The position numbers and the translations under genes are program-made. Below the pieces are notes generated by a model that was not told the origin of the DNA, searched no databases, and saw only the letters and a list, made by a program, of their open reading frames with translations. Below, in pieces: positions 39,565 through 50,590 of a stretch of DNA of 64,000 nt (the first letter of the stretch is position 1; every line of letters starts with the position of its first letter). The stretch covers positions 31,531,828-31,595,827 of the forward strand of contig NC_079876.1 of the NCBI RefSeq assembly GCF_029227915.1, read 5' to 3'. The stretch comes from Hydractinia symbiolongicarpus. Taxonomy: Eukaryota > Cnidaria > Hydrozoa > Anthoathecata > Hydractiniidae.

Positions 39565-40713
39565 ATGGCGGATGAAAAGAAAAAACTATCAGACGAGGAG
39601 AAAGTTACTTTAATAAACTTTTATAAAGCGAACCCAACGTTATGGGACAGTGGGAATATATATTACAAAAATAAAGACAAAAAAGAAGCTGCGAAAATAG
39701 ACCTTGTCACTGAATTTGAGGGGGCGTATAGCTGTGATTTTCTAGAAAAAGCATTCCATTCTCTTCGTTCATCGATGCTCCGTGAAGTTAAACGTAATGC
39801 TGGAAGCGAAGTTCCATCGAAAAAGTGGAAGTTTTATGAACAAATGGAGTTTATCGTAACTGATCTAACAAAAGAAAAGAAAAAAGCGCAACTTTCGTCC
39901 GACGAGTTGGAAGAATTGATTGATTTTTATCGTGAAAATCCCGCGCTTTGGAACCACACTCTACAAGATTATAGAGACAGAGTGTTGCGCGAAGCTCTGA
40001 TGGTCAAACTGAGTGAGCGTTTTGATGGGAAGTATACCGTAAACGAGCTCAAAACGTCATGGCATAACGCATTGACAAAGTATAGAAGTGAGCGCAATAG
40101 GGAGATTGGATCAAGATCCTCTGGTGCAGGTGTAAACGAAGCATATTTTTCTACCTGGGACCATTATAATCAAATGGATTTCGTTGAGATTACTTGCGAT
40201 ATGGATGAGACCGTCGATACAATGAACGAGGATGAACCACGTACCCCTGCTCCTAAAAAACGACGGGAGAAGAAGATGACGGAGGAGCAGTGTGCCAAAG
40301 CCGAACTGTGGAAAGCGTTGACAACTTCCATCACACAAAGGGCTGATCACCATGAAATCCGGCCGCAACAAGCTTCTACATATGGATGCGAAGCGCAATC
40401 TGCTGTCGAAAAACGTGCCCAAATTTTTGGAAGTACAGTGGCCGACAGTTTGGTCCAGTGCGAACTAAAAGATTGGCCAAGGTTGAAGAAAAAAATCATG
40501 GATATTTTTTTCGAGTATGAAGAGCAGAAACAACACCAATCTATGCCTACCAACCATCATGCTCGTATGTTCGCAGCTTCAACGTTTACTCCATACACCC
40601 CATCATATCCCATGGCAAATACATATACTGGTATGCTGCAATCGCCACCTCTACCTTCTCAAAATCAGCCGTATTCACCCGCAAATTCATCCTGTTCGAA
40701 CGATACGTTTTGA
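39565..40713 (+). CDS. PIF/Harbinger accessory DNA-binding protein (two MADF-like domains)
   Basis: 382 residues, no intron. Two similar N-terminal units, about residues 8-77 (EEKVTLINFYKANPTLWD) and 112-186 (DELEELIDFYRENPALWN), have the acidic helix, the conserved PxLW and the spaced W/Y residues of MADF/Myb-SANT-like domains. A basic patch follows (PKKRREKKMTEEQ, about 230), which could be a nuclear signal. Next comes a BESS-like segment and a proline/serine-rich tail. In this superfamily the second gene's product works with the transposase to bind the ends and bring it into the nucleus. The start ATG lies in a good context (aaaATGG). The frame is undamaged. Confidence 0.9.
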   Translation: MADEKKKLSDEEKVTLINFYKANPTLWDSGNIYYKNKDKKEAAKIDLVTEFEGAYSCDFLEKAFHSLRSSMLREVKRNAGSEVPSKKWKFYEQMEFIVTDLTKEKKKAQLSSDELEELIDFYRENPALWNHTLQDYRDRVLREALMVKLSERFDGKYTVNELKTSWHNALTKYRSERNREIGSRSSGAGVNEAYFSTWDHYNQMDFVEITCDMDETVDTMNEDEPRTPAPKKRREKKMTEEQCAKAELWKALTTSITQRADHHEIRPQQASTYGCEAQSAVEKRAQIFGSTVADSLVQCELKDWPRLKKKIMDIFFEYEEQKQHQSMPTNHHARMFAASTFTPYTPSYPMANTYTGMLQSPPLPSQNQPYSPANSSCSNDTF

Positions 40714-40823
40714 TACGTTACGTTATGGTTGGCAGACATTTTCTGGAGTAAAATAAATCAGAAAAATATATTAAACGTTCAGTAAATCTTATCATTTTTT
40801 ATTTATCCTCGCAAAAAATAAAA

Positions 40824-42095
40824 TTAAATGTCAACTCTAGCGCAATGCCACTGCCAGCGTACAGCACCTTCCATTACGAAATACTCCGTGAACTCGTCTC
40901 TTATTGCTTTGGCTTGATTACTAGATCGATTGCCGTAAATGTCATTGGACAGTGAAAACCATGTGCCAGTAGGAGTATCTTCTCTCCAAGCACCTTCGAT
41001 AATTTCACCACGCTCATTCTCTCGGTCGACAAGACCAATTGGTAGCTCAATTTTGCCCACAGAACTTTTGCTCCTCTGCCAGTTATGCAATGCCACTGTT
41101 GCCATTGTGATGGTAGAATCCTTTTCTGGTTCTAAGTTTATAGGTCGACGAAAAATGCGCCACCGATTTGCCAATATCCCAAATCCGTTTTCAGAAATTC
41201 TTCTCTTTCGTGACAGTCGATAATTGAAGATGCGTTTGTTTACTGTCAGATTTTTTTGTGGATAAGGCTTCATCAGGTAATTCTTAAGAGGAAACGCATC
41301 ATCTCCTGTTATCACATACGGCACTTTGTTGTTTCGACCTGGTAAATTGCAAACCTCTGGTAAATTTAGCGATCCACTGTCTAGCGCCTTCTTTAAATTA
41401 CATTGGTCCCATATACCTCCATCAGAATTTCTACCGTTCGCTCCAACTTCCACATAAAGAAACTCATATTCTGGCCCGACAAGAGCCATGAGCACTACAC
41501 TGTCTGTCCCTTTATAGTTTCGGTAATGAGACCCTGAATTTGGGGGCTGCTGAATGACGATATGCTTCCCATCGAGAGCACCTAATCCATTTGGGAAGTT
41601 CCAACGCTCATTGAACTTTCTGGAGATATCTAGCCATTCCCCCTGTGTTTTCGGAGTTGAAAGGAAGGTTGGACCCAACCTCTTTATGATAGCTTCAGAT
41701 ACCTCCATAACAGCTGCTGAAATTCTTTTTCTTGACACTCTGAATTGAAATTCTAAAGACCTGAAAGTCTCACCAGTCGCTAAGTAACGTAGGGCCACGC
41801 AAACGAGCTCAGCTGGTGTGATAGAATTCCTCATATTTGTATCTTGTTTCTGCAAATCCTCAGAAAGAAGACCGACTAGGTATTCGAATTGAGCGTTATT
41901 CATACGTATATACCCTCTACATTTCTTCTCATCGTTTTCTATTTCGTTGAAGATTGTATGAAAAGCGCCAAGACACTCTCTATTCCCAAGCCACGGTTGC
42001 ACCCAGCAATTTCTTGGTGGTTCTTCACGATCTTCCTCTTCTTCTTCGTCCAACAAAAGTAAAGCTAAAATAACTTCTCTGTTTATTCCTGCCAT
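40824..42095 (-). CDS. PIF/Harbinger DDE transposase (HARBI1-like)
   Basis: 423 residues in one uninterrupted exon. After an acidic N-terminus (residues 16-25) comes a helix-turn-helix region (about 92-136, ALRYLATGETFRSLEFQFRV). The DDE nuclease core follows: first Asp in GALDGKHIVIQ (about 175), second in TGDDAFPLKNYL (about 265), Glu in ISENGFGILANRW (about 302). The spacing and surrounding residues follow the Harbinger pattern. No catalytic residue is missing and no stop or frameshift is visible. The protein cuts and rejoins the element's ends at TWA-type targets. HARBI1 itself is a domesticated host gene; the flanking ends and target duplication show this is a transposon gene. Confidence 0.95.
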   Translation of the reverse strand: MAGINREVILALLLLDEEEEEDREEPPRNCWVQPWLGNRECLGAFHTIFNEIENDEKKCRGYIRMNNAQFEYLVGLLSEDLQKQDTNMRNSITPAELVCVALRYLATGETFRSLEFQFRVSRKRISAAVMEVSEAIIKRLGPTFLSTPKTQGEWLDISRKFNERWNFPNGLGALDGKHIVIQQPPNSGSHYRNYKGTDSVVLMALVGPEYEFLYVEVGANGRNSDGGIWDQCNLKKALDSGSLNLPEVCNLPGRNNKVPYVITGDDAFPLKNYLMKPYPQKNLTVNKRIFNYRLSRKRRISENGFGILANRWRIFRRPINLEPEKDSTITMATVALHNWQRSKSSVGKIELPIGLVDRENERGEIIEGAWREDTPTGTWFSLSNDIYGNRSSNQAKAIRDEFTEYFVMEGAVRWQWHCARVDI

Positions 42096-42202
42096 ATTTT
42101 AATCACACATGAACTCAATAAAAAACTTAAGGATACGGTATACCCTTTGAGCATGATTTTTTAACTTTGATTTTCGCAATAATCTTGCAGCAAATAAGAT
42201 GT

Positions 42203-42282
42203 GGCGCCACGAGAAACATTTTCATGCGCATGCTATGGGACATGTTGCATAGCACGCGCATGAAAATGTTCCTCGTGGCGCC
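42203..42282. repeat. 80-bp near-perfect palindrome at the right transposon end
   Basis: Ggcgccacgagaaacatttt and its continuation to 42237 mirror 42248-42282, with few mismatches and a loop of about 10 nt. The right end of the Harbinger element is therefore itself a fold-back of its terminal repeat, unlike the left end where hairpins are internal and duplicated. Confidence 0.85.
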
Positions 42283-42291
42283 TTAGCTTTA

Positions 42292-44149
42292 AAGGACTCC
42301 TGTGGAAAAGTGTTTTTCTGTGACGCTCTTCTTCGTGTATTGCTTTATGAAGTAAATGTTTGGAGATATAATGCTTTAAATTTAAAAAATTACCACAAAT
42401 AAAAAAACACAAGTGCAATTTTAATATCGTTTCTTCCGTTAAAAAGAAAAAAAAATTATTTGAAATCTTCGTGCTGAGTACGGAATGCACTCCTCGTTTG
42501 TGTTTGTGATTAATAACGTGACTCCCGCCCCTCCCTCCCACTAAGGAAGAATTTACCCTTTTCAAAGTACGTTCGTAAAATGCGTTTTCAGTATGTGAAC
42601 TGTTAACATACCAACAAAAAGACACAACCTTTATTTCGTTAAAACTGGGCACGATTTGTTTGGCTTGATTATTTCTATGAAAAATGATTTTTTATTTCTA
42701 AAAAAAATAACTTTTGATAAAAGAATGAGGGCTAAACGAGAAAATCAGTTATGAAAATTTTTTTTTGCAATTTTAAAGAAGCGAAACAACTTTGTGCAGC
42801 GGAAAAAGCAAACAGGTATTTTTCTCTACGTCTTCACGATTTAGAAAATTAAGTTCCCGTTAAAATTTCATCCCTCGATATTTTCTTCACTTTTACAACC
42901 ACTATTTTTTTATTAGGAAGAATCAGTTTTTGAGAGGCTTGCGAATATTTTCACCGTGTTAAAGTAAAAATCAATTTATTCTTGAACAGCAGGAATTTCT
43001 GTCAGTTATTAAAATGCTCAAAGTCATTTTACTGAAGTTCAAATTTACAATGCCACATATGACTACTTATATTTCTACAGCTTTGAATACGTTGTAAGTT
43101 TAAAATCCAGCTTTTCCGAAACGATTGAAGCAAAATGTTGTCAAGCAAAAATATAAACAGTACCACCTTGTTGAACAAGCTACAAAAAAAATGTGGTATG
43201 CACGTTTCCCGAATTACATGTTTTTTCAAATTTTAGAATTTTGATGTTTTGACTTTAGGATCATATTCAAAATCATTGAATTAGTGTGTGTATAAATTTT
43301 TACCTTAATCCGACACATGAAAATGTTGTTTTGCTGGTAAAAATGTTACGGTCAAAGTCTTCTTAATTTTCCACTTGTACCAATAAGCCTCAAAGCAGAG
43401 TTCGATTAGGACAAAATTAAAAAGCCTGATGTAACAGGTTGTTAAATCTAAGATTTCACATTCTACCAAGTTTCAGGTGGGGATCACATTTATTTTGTTT
43501 GAATAAATTTAGAAATACCAGCGGTACATCAAATATAATTACAATGTTTTAGTTCTCTTTCGCAAGTGAAAAGCTTCGTGTGTTTTTATTGTACCTTTTG
43601 AGAAAACAAACTCAGTTTTTTTGTTGGTTTTTATGTTGTATGAAACTCATTTAGCTTCATATTTTGTTTCGTTCGTTAAACGTGAACACATTTTGCAGAC
43701 AAATAGAGAACTAAATAAATACACTCCTCCATAACGGATGGGTGTAACAAAACAGCTGTTCCAGTTGTATCCACTGTCGCAATTTATGCCAAGTGGCTGG
43801 TTTATTTAGCCAATATTGTACAAAAAATTAGAAAGCATACATAAAAATTTTGACAAAAATTAGTTTCAGAAAAATATATTTGCAAAACAGTGTAGTGTAT
43901 AAAATAAATTAAATTTACAAATGGTGTATAATTCTGTAAATTTTTTGAAGTTCTTAGTAAAAAGATAAGCTAATGAAAGAAAGACACATCATTAAATCTA
44001 TATCCAAAAACTTTTTGTGTACAGATATTTTTGGGATCGATTAACTCTAAAAAGTACAACTTTGTGGAACATAATTCTGTGAAACAGGTCTAAAATCACA
44101 AAAAGAAGTTTCGCAACAATTTCTTCTCTTAAAGCAGGATTAGTAAAAG
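42292..44149. other. intergenic, no gene assigned
   Basis: The first 45 bp resemble the left flank of the transposon (shared tgtttttctg...gctcttctt). The rest is AT-rich with no exon-like frame that I can defend. Confidence 0.4.
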
Positions 44150-45109
44150 TTATCGCAATTTATCAGTGAATTGTGCTAAGCCATTTTTATTTTTCACATT
44201 GTATCTTTTTCTTCCCTTCTCTCGAATCGAAACACAATGATTATGGTACACAATTAAATGTTTACATGGGTTCGTCACTTTGTAATTCAATGTCTTTCGA
44301 AAATACCAAATCAGTACATTTTCCATCCCACTGGAGCTTGGGATTATATTAAGATCCAATAACATGTTTTTGGGAAAGTTACGGTCAGAATAGAACACAA
44401 ATGTATCATGAGATCCCAAATAAATTGCTCCTGGATTGCAGGAAGCTCCTATTGCTGCATTGCATGGGTATTTCTCAGTGACAGAATGTCTTGTCAAAGC
44501 ATACATTAGATGATTGGTACGAAGAAATGTAAAATCGACATCGTCCCAGCCCTTACCCAGATAATTGTCTTGGTGTATCAAAATGACAAATTTATTTTTT
44601 AAGTACTTTTGAATATAATCCAAGTTTACAGCAACTGTTGGATCACGCCTCGTTAAATGCAACACCATCTTTTTTGAGTTCTTCAGTCTTAATTTTGTCA
44701 AATATAGCGATATCGCTGGGTGAAAATACAGAATATGTATTGCAGCAACATGTTCATTATTTAGATTTTTTTGTAAAGTTTCTTCCACTTCACGCTGTCT
44801 TTTTTCCAAATGCTCCTGTGTAGGTGTACGCTCTCCATCGTATAACAAATTTGAACTGTAAACTTTGTGTGTAAACAAAATAATATTTGTTACCATATGA
44901 AATTTGCCTTCATCTTGGATATCAAGTTCCTCTAAATCACTCCATTTTTCTGACAGTTGCGCTTCATTCCGTCCCAGAAAAAAATCTTCTTCTTCAGTAA
45001 CAACGAGTGGAGCATGCACATTTCGTATGAATGAAAGCCACGACAATGCGAGAAACACAAAGAATAAAAGTAAAGTTATAAAAATTGACTTGAATGACAG
45101 TTTTGCCAT
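44150..45109 (-). CDS. unnamed single-exon type II membrane protein, possible glycosyltransferase-like
   Basis: 319 residues. A short basic N-terminus (MAKLSFK) is followed by one hydrophobic segment (about 8-28, SIFITLLLFFVFLALSW) with no cleavage site, giving a Golgi-type type II topology. The lumenal part has a D-rich motif GKGWDDVDFTFLRTNHLMYA, then GAIYLGSHDTFVF, SSGMENVLIWYFRK, a single NPCKHLIVYHNHC stretch and a basic tail. I recall similar unnamed proteins in other eukaryotes with GSHD, GxEN and NPC...HxHC motifs, but cannot name the family. The DxD-like DDVD would suit a GT-A glycosyltransferase; this is inference. The coding part has no intron. The sequence just upstream (ctgtctttttag at about 45125-45136, - strand) looks like an acceptor, so a 5' UTR intron is likely. 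Confidence 0.75.
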   Translation of the reverse strand: MAKLSFKSIFITLLLFFVFLALSWLSFIRNVHAPLVVTEEEDFFLGRNEAQLSEKWSDLEELDIQDEGKFHMVTNIILFTHKVYSSNLLYDGERTPTQEHLEKRQREVEETLQKNLNNEHVAAIHILYFHPAISLYLTKLRLKNSKKMVLHLTRRDPTVAVNLDYIQKYLKNKFVILIHQDNYLGKGWDDVDFTFLRTNHLMYALTRHSVTEKYPCNAAIGASCNPGAIYLGSHDTFVFYSDRNFPKNMLLDLNIIPSSSGMENVLIWYFRKTLNYKVTNPCKHLIVYHNHCVSIREKGRKRYNVKNKNGLAQFTDKLR

Positions 45110-45136
45110 TTTGTCGTGTTGTATCTAAAAAGACAG

Positions 45137-46988
45137 ATATACTCATGTAGATAAAATTGGGGCTTATAAACGTGAAAACAAGATTAGTTATGAGCAAAAT
45201 TTTAGTTTGCAGCGAAGTAGTGCAGATATTGTTTGTTTACTTCTAATATTTGGCAAATTATTATGTCATACAGATTGTTACTAACATTTGGTGATAATAT
45301 GGGATAATAGCATACATAATTGTGCCGTTCTAATGCTTTTTTATTATTCTTGGTGTTAAATGAGCTAGCTTTGAATATGATATATGTAGCTATAGCTAGC
45401 TAAATGGCTGGCTGATTTGTTCTAAACAAACATTGGTGATGTTGCTGGTATATATCTTGTGTCCAGTTATTGAGTGTACTTTATTTTTTAAACAGCATCT
45501 GTGAAAATAACATTAGCCAGGCTTACTGACTGTGGTTTTAAAATAGTAGTTGAGTTCACCTTGCCTTAAATTGTTAATTTTTTTTTCAAGTGAGGGTAGT
45601 TTTGGAAGTATTTATAACTCACATTTTACACATTTGTGATTCCTAATTTGACTTGGTGGGAAAAGTTGGAATTTAAACCTTTCTTGGAATGTTGTTGCTT
45701 ATTTGTGTTAAATCTTAAGCCTCTATCATAGATTGAATTTGGCTAAAAAAAATTATCTAAAATTTCAAACTATAAGGTTGAATAAAAGGATGATATCCTA
45801 ATTCTTAAATTTTGTATTCAGAGAGTTATCATCTCAGTAAATTTTCAGGCAAATGAAATTGTCCAGTGATCTGTCAGAAACAAATATTTCCTTCAGATGA
45901 TCACTTCGCAAAATAATTTAAAAATTGATTATATTAATTTTAAATATCAGTTTACACAACAAATGTTGAAAAATGATTTGTTGGTAACTCATGCAGCTAA
46001 GCTATAGCTACAACCCTGGAAAATAATTGTGAAAATGATATAAAAAATCCAGCCTTTGAAATTTCTTTACTGTAGCATCCCCTTTCCCTTGAAGTCAATG
46101 TAATTTTTCTTTAGGTTTCTTGAATACTTCTGTTAGCATCAGTCAAGCATATTCAATATTGATTTTTGGGGAATGGGGAGCTCAAAATGATGTTTACAAT
46201 ACGCAGAGTTTTAGCTTAGCTGCTGGCTAGTTTTTGGCTTAGCTATACTATACAAGTGCCACTGAGCGTTAGTAAACTGTATATTGAGTTTTAGTTCTAT
46301 AGTTACTTGGAAACAGTAAATAAAAATGTATTCACATCATTGTAAAAACGGGGCTAGGGTTAACGTAGCTAGGAGGTTTAAGAGGTTTAGGTAGCTAGCT
46401 AGCTACCTAACATATACCAAAAGATACAAATCTGCAATATTTTAATTTTTTTGTCACACTACCACTACCAAAACCCTCTTTATAGCTGTGTTAACTACGA
46501 TTATGTGAAACTGCCAGTTAAAAGCTGTAAAACTCAACATTTTTTCGCGGAACCAAATGGATATGGAAATAGGTCTATTGTTAAAGAAGGACCACTTACA
46601 TGAAAACATTATAACAAAATATAACAGTTAACTATGATACAAGCAGAATGCTTTAAATACCTTTGACACTCAATACATCAAAAGTTAACACTGTTTGATT
46701 AAAAAAACCTCTTTCCCCCCTCCCCCCTTCTATTTTTTATCTTTTTGAATGAAAATTCACCTACCCCAATTTATATATAAGACCCTACCCAACTATCCCT
46801 TTAAAGAAAATTACCAACCTTCCTCCTCATTAATCCTCCCACTCCCTACAATTAGGTTTTATCAAAAGTACTTATAATAGGGTAATAATTAGTTCTTCCT
46901 GACTCTCCTCGTTACATTATTACAATACACTTCCTAAATATGGTATAGATATGCATAAACACAGTGTCATTGTGTCTATGATATATAA
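45137..46988. other. intergenic or 5' UTR intron, nothing recognised
   Basis: AT-rich. Self-complementary AGCTAGCT words are frequent at 45375-45405, 46372-46415 and, further on, 47447-47650. Confidence 0.35.
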
Positions 46989-47333
46989 CTAAATCTTCAA
47001 CAAATGCAGGCATTTAGCTACAAAGTTACTATTCATTGCAGTACCTCCTGTCCTAATTGGATTGTGTAGCCCATCTGTTGTTTGTGTGCTTGATTTACTC
47101 ACTTTAACGACGCTACAATATTTCTGTTGCTTCAAGCCATAGCAAATTGTTACATTATTTAAGGTGGATATTTGGTTCATACACTTTTGCCGTGTTATGC
47201 GCGTAACGTCCCACTTGGTCCGTGAGATAGACGGTGGCAAATTTATAATTTTGAAACGACAACCCTTGATCAAAGACTGGCTTTTAAACTTTCTAGCTGA
47301 AGATCCAACGGATTTCCTATTTTTATTAGCCAT
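46989..47333 (-). other. possible small gene or exon, unknown
   Basis: An open frame of 114 codons from the ATG at 47331-47333 (MANKNRKSVGSSARKFKSQS) to a TAG. It is basic, with five cysteines and no recognisable domain. Its composition is more protein-like than neighbouring frames, and it lies upstream of the membrane-protein gene on the same strand. I see no splice signals that link the two. It may be an exon, a transposon relic or chance. Confidence 0.25.
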
Positions 47334-47776
47334 ACCTAGGTAATTGCTTCTCCACATGCGTTATTTAATTTCCAATGTAGCTAACTCATTTGCTGAGACC
47401 CTATATATGTCGGTTTTGTTTACAGAAGAGTAACACATGTAGCTATGTAGTTAGCTATATGAGCAACATGTTACGTTCCTACGATGGGATGGTCTCACAT
47501 TCAGTTGCCCTTTTATATCTGAAGTAACATTAAAGTGAGTTATCACTATTGGCACTCTCTTAATTCAAACCCTGGTTAGAAAGGGACGTCTGTTTTTATG
47601 TAATCAGCTCTGTGTAGCTAGTTTTAGCTATTAGCTAGCTAGCTAGCTATCATTTTTTACTCTCACACTGTATTCTCTTTTTTAACATATTATATTTGCA
47701 CTAGCTACCCTCAAAGTGTTTATAATGTATTTTGTTCTTGACTTTCTGATATTTTTGTTTTCACTTTTTAGGGCAG

Positions 47777-48142
47777 CAATACACCTTTACGACAATTCGG
47801 GAAAACTAACACTCCATCGCAGCTTATTTAGCGATCGGAGGAGGTAAACATCCACTTTTGTAAGAGTTTATTAATGAGAAAACACGTTTTTTTCGTGATA
47901 ACTTTTCTTGCCGCATTTTGTTTTTAATGAAAAGTACACATAAGTTGTATCTTATTATTATTAACGTTTCCTGAAATTTTGAAAGAAATTGATACGATGG
48001 AAGTTAAAAAACTGGAGAAAACACGCTTTCGTCTCTAACAACTCTCATAAAACACAATTTTTACCTCCTTTTTTCCGATGTTGTAAAACGATGGAGAGCC
48101 GTAGGAATGCATGTACAATTGAATTATCGTAAAGGTGTATTG
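47777..48142. mobile_element. 366-bp MITE with CAATACACCTTTACGA ends
   Basis: Left end caatacacctttacgacaat and right end (inverted) caatacacctttacgataat match over 23 bp with one change. A second inner pair, ctccatcgc / gcgatggag-like, lies 22-25 bp further in. No coding capacity. Target duplication is not clear. Confidence 0.8.
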
Positions 48143-48175
48143 GCTTATTAGGAATGAGTAGCTATAGAGGTAATT

Positions 48176-49975
48176 GTCGAGTCAATGAGTTAGTGAGTTT
48201 GCGAGTCACGAGTTGGTGAGTTTAAAAAAAGTATGGCTGTCGTTTTCATGTGGCTATTTTTCCGGAAAAAATATGTTAGCACGTTAACACATTTTAGCAA
48301 AATGTTACAACCCAGCTGATCTTCGCAAGATTCGGTATCATACAACTTTTTTGAGGTGCGATAATTTTGAATGGGATGATCTGCATAAATTAGAAAGAAA
48401 AAACCATCAAAATCTAAGAATCGCTAAAATTCGTTGGACAGGAATATTTTTAGTATTAGCTGCTAAGAATTTTTATGCTCAAATATATGCTGCAAAGTTT
48501 AAAAGAAACTTCATGTAGTTTGACCTTTTTTTTCTCTAAAGAAGTGAATTTTTTTCTGAACTAATAACAACAACATCCTTCTCACTATCTTAGAGATAAG
48601 AAGTACCTAAAATTGTTGTATATATAATGATGCTTGATTGAGAAAATACGGAATTGTAGGAGGCAATTTTTCTAAACCGAAAGATACTTCGTATGATTCA
48701 TTTTATTGAAACACGAAATATAGGAAATATGTTTGGTTTATCAGTATAAATCAATGATATTCATTACTGAAACAGTTTTTGTTTTGTTTATGTTTTTTTA
48801 TGTGTAAAGTTATGTGTAAAGTTCATGTATCTGTTTTAATGTTTATGAGTGTACTGAGTCTGTATGTGTATAAAGGTTTTTGATTCATTTTATTTAGTTG
48901 TGTTCCTTAGGGACTGTTATGCATTGAGGCATGCTTATTGTCATTACCTTTGTTATTTACATAATGGTAATGGCCTTAGGTATGTCTCAAGGGACATATA
49001 TATATATATATATGATGTTTTTTGCATTTTTGCAGTCAGTTGGAAATTAGTCGTCATACTAGTAAGACATGACATGAAAAATTGTTTCTGTCATATTTGC
49101 TCATTCTTGGTGTTGACCAAGTATTTGTCATTCTTGGTGTTTACCAAACACATTGTTCTTGTTGCTGCACTGCATAAGTTAGGCATAAACTTTACCAGTA
49201 AGTTTATATTTATTATTAGATATTATATAATTTATATAGTGCCATTTTGTTGCATTTTCTGGTCACACTTAGGCTATAGTTTGTTTTGGTCAGCCATTTT
49301 GCCACACCCCTTTTTTGGGCTGATCAAAATTTAGTTGTGGTTAGTGTGACCAGCCCCTTTTGTTTTCTTTGTGTGCGTTTTTCCACCCTGTTTGTTTTTC
49401 TATGCTTATTGATTCTTTATATTAGTTAGTTTCTGTATAATTATTTTAGCTGTTGAAAACAAGTACGAGTTTTGTTAAATTGTGCTTCAGATATTGTGCT
49501 TGTATGATAATTTCGTTTTCAGTTTCTTTTTCCTAAAGGAAAGCGCACTGACTGAAAAAGGACCTTAGCCAAAGTTGGTAAATAGTATATTAGATCCAGT
49601 CTTGTCATAATAATAGAAGTCTGTTAGATCGAGAAAGAAAATACAGTATTAATAATTAATTTTTAATGAGATGAAAAAAACAAGAATTTATATATATAAA
49701 TATATTTTACAACTTTTTTTATATTATATTTTATATTATTATTTTACAACTTCAATTTTACACATCTTTTTTGAACTCGCCACTTTGACATAATTGTCAC
49801 TGAACACCTTTCGTTGATCATGTCTGAAAATATGATGTGATGATGATATAACTCTTAAAAATTTAAACTCTACTGTGGAGAGCAACAAGGAGATATGCAT
49901 AATTTTCCGGATGTTGGCATTCGTAAAATTTTGCAACTCACCAACTCACGCCTCGCCAACTCACCAACTTTCGAC
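48176..49975. repeat. 1.8-kb segment bounded by inverted GAGTTGGTGAGTT arrays
   Basis: Left: gtcgagtcaatgagttagtg, then agtttgcgag and gagttggtgagttt (48176-48233). Right (inverted): tcgaaagttggtgagttggc, then gaggcgtgagttggtgagtt (49935-49975). Each end is a degenerate 10-11 bp repeat. The interior is AT-rich and includes a T-rich open frame (48864-49334) that I do not accept as a gene. It may be a transposon with repetitive ends. Confidence 0.5.
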
Positions 49976-50280
49976 TAGACCTTTTACCAAACTCATTAGG
50001 AATCAATGGTTTTTTAAAACCTGGCGAACCACTGACTGATTCCCGTTCGCAGGAGAGCAGACTTAAACAGCATCGTATCATAGAATTATCTCAAGAAAGT
50101 AATAATTTTACATGTCTCCTGTGGAGCTGCAACATAGGCATCAAGCAAATATTGTGTAAGTGTTAAATTGGTAAACTGGTAAATCATAAAGTTTGTTGAT
50201 ATTTTTTTATTATATCATATGTGTCAATGTACTACTTAGGCAGAAGGAAGTAAGTTTGTTTTTTTTCATTATTTTAAAAA

Positions 50281-50590
50281 ATTCACTATTTTACAGAAAA
50301 ATTGGAAACCTTGGTAAAAGAATGTGGACGAAGAGTTCTGTTGTGCATTATATTAAAAAAACACCACATTGACCATGCCACCACTCTATAACGACCATCT
50401 AACGGCGATTCAACATGGGCGAGTGAATGATAACCCAAGCCATTTGAGGGGAATTGGGGAGATGGCACATTGTGTGGGCCGTTGGATGTTGCCAGGAGTT
50501 GTCTAGTAGAGAGCGGGCCCTAATTGGGTCTGTATAGCTCAAAAAGAGCATTAAATACTCTAGGAGGAGATCTATTGTAAAATAGTGAAT
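50281..50590. mobile_element. 310-bp element with 15-bp perfect inverted ends and SINE-like body
   Basis: Attcactattttaca at 50281-50295 is perfectly mirrored at 50576-50590. The interior is clearly richer in GC than its surroundings. It shares a block (attcaacatgggcgagtgaa, then tgataacc) with the SINE body at 21082-21107. It lies in the 5' flank of ASNSD1. Confidence 0.6.

Larger units (their letters stand above)
39012..42288. mobile_element. complete PIF/Harbinger transposon, 3,277 bp, TTA target duplication
   Basis: Terminal inverted repeats begin agctaaggcgccacgagga and reach about 45 bp inward (acattttcatgcgcgtgcta). The trinucleotide TTA sits immediately outside both ends (39009-39011 and 42289-42291), the usual 3-bp duplication for this superfamily. 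Inside are the two standard genes in convergent orientation: a MADF/Myb-like DNA-binding protein (39565-40713, +) and the DDE transposase (40824-42095, -), 110 bp apart. Both frames are intact, and the ends carry strong hairpins. The features suggest a young and possibly still autonomous copy. Confidence 0.93.

Noticed and set aside
48864-49334. 156-codon + strand open frame
   Set aside because: Dominated by F, I, Y, L, C and a TATATA-encoded IYIYIY run; looks like T-rich chance frame with no domain or splice context.
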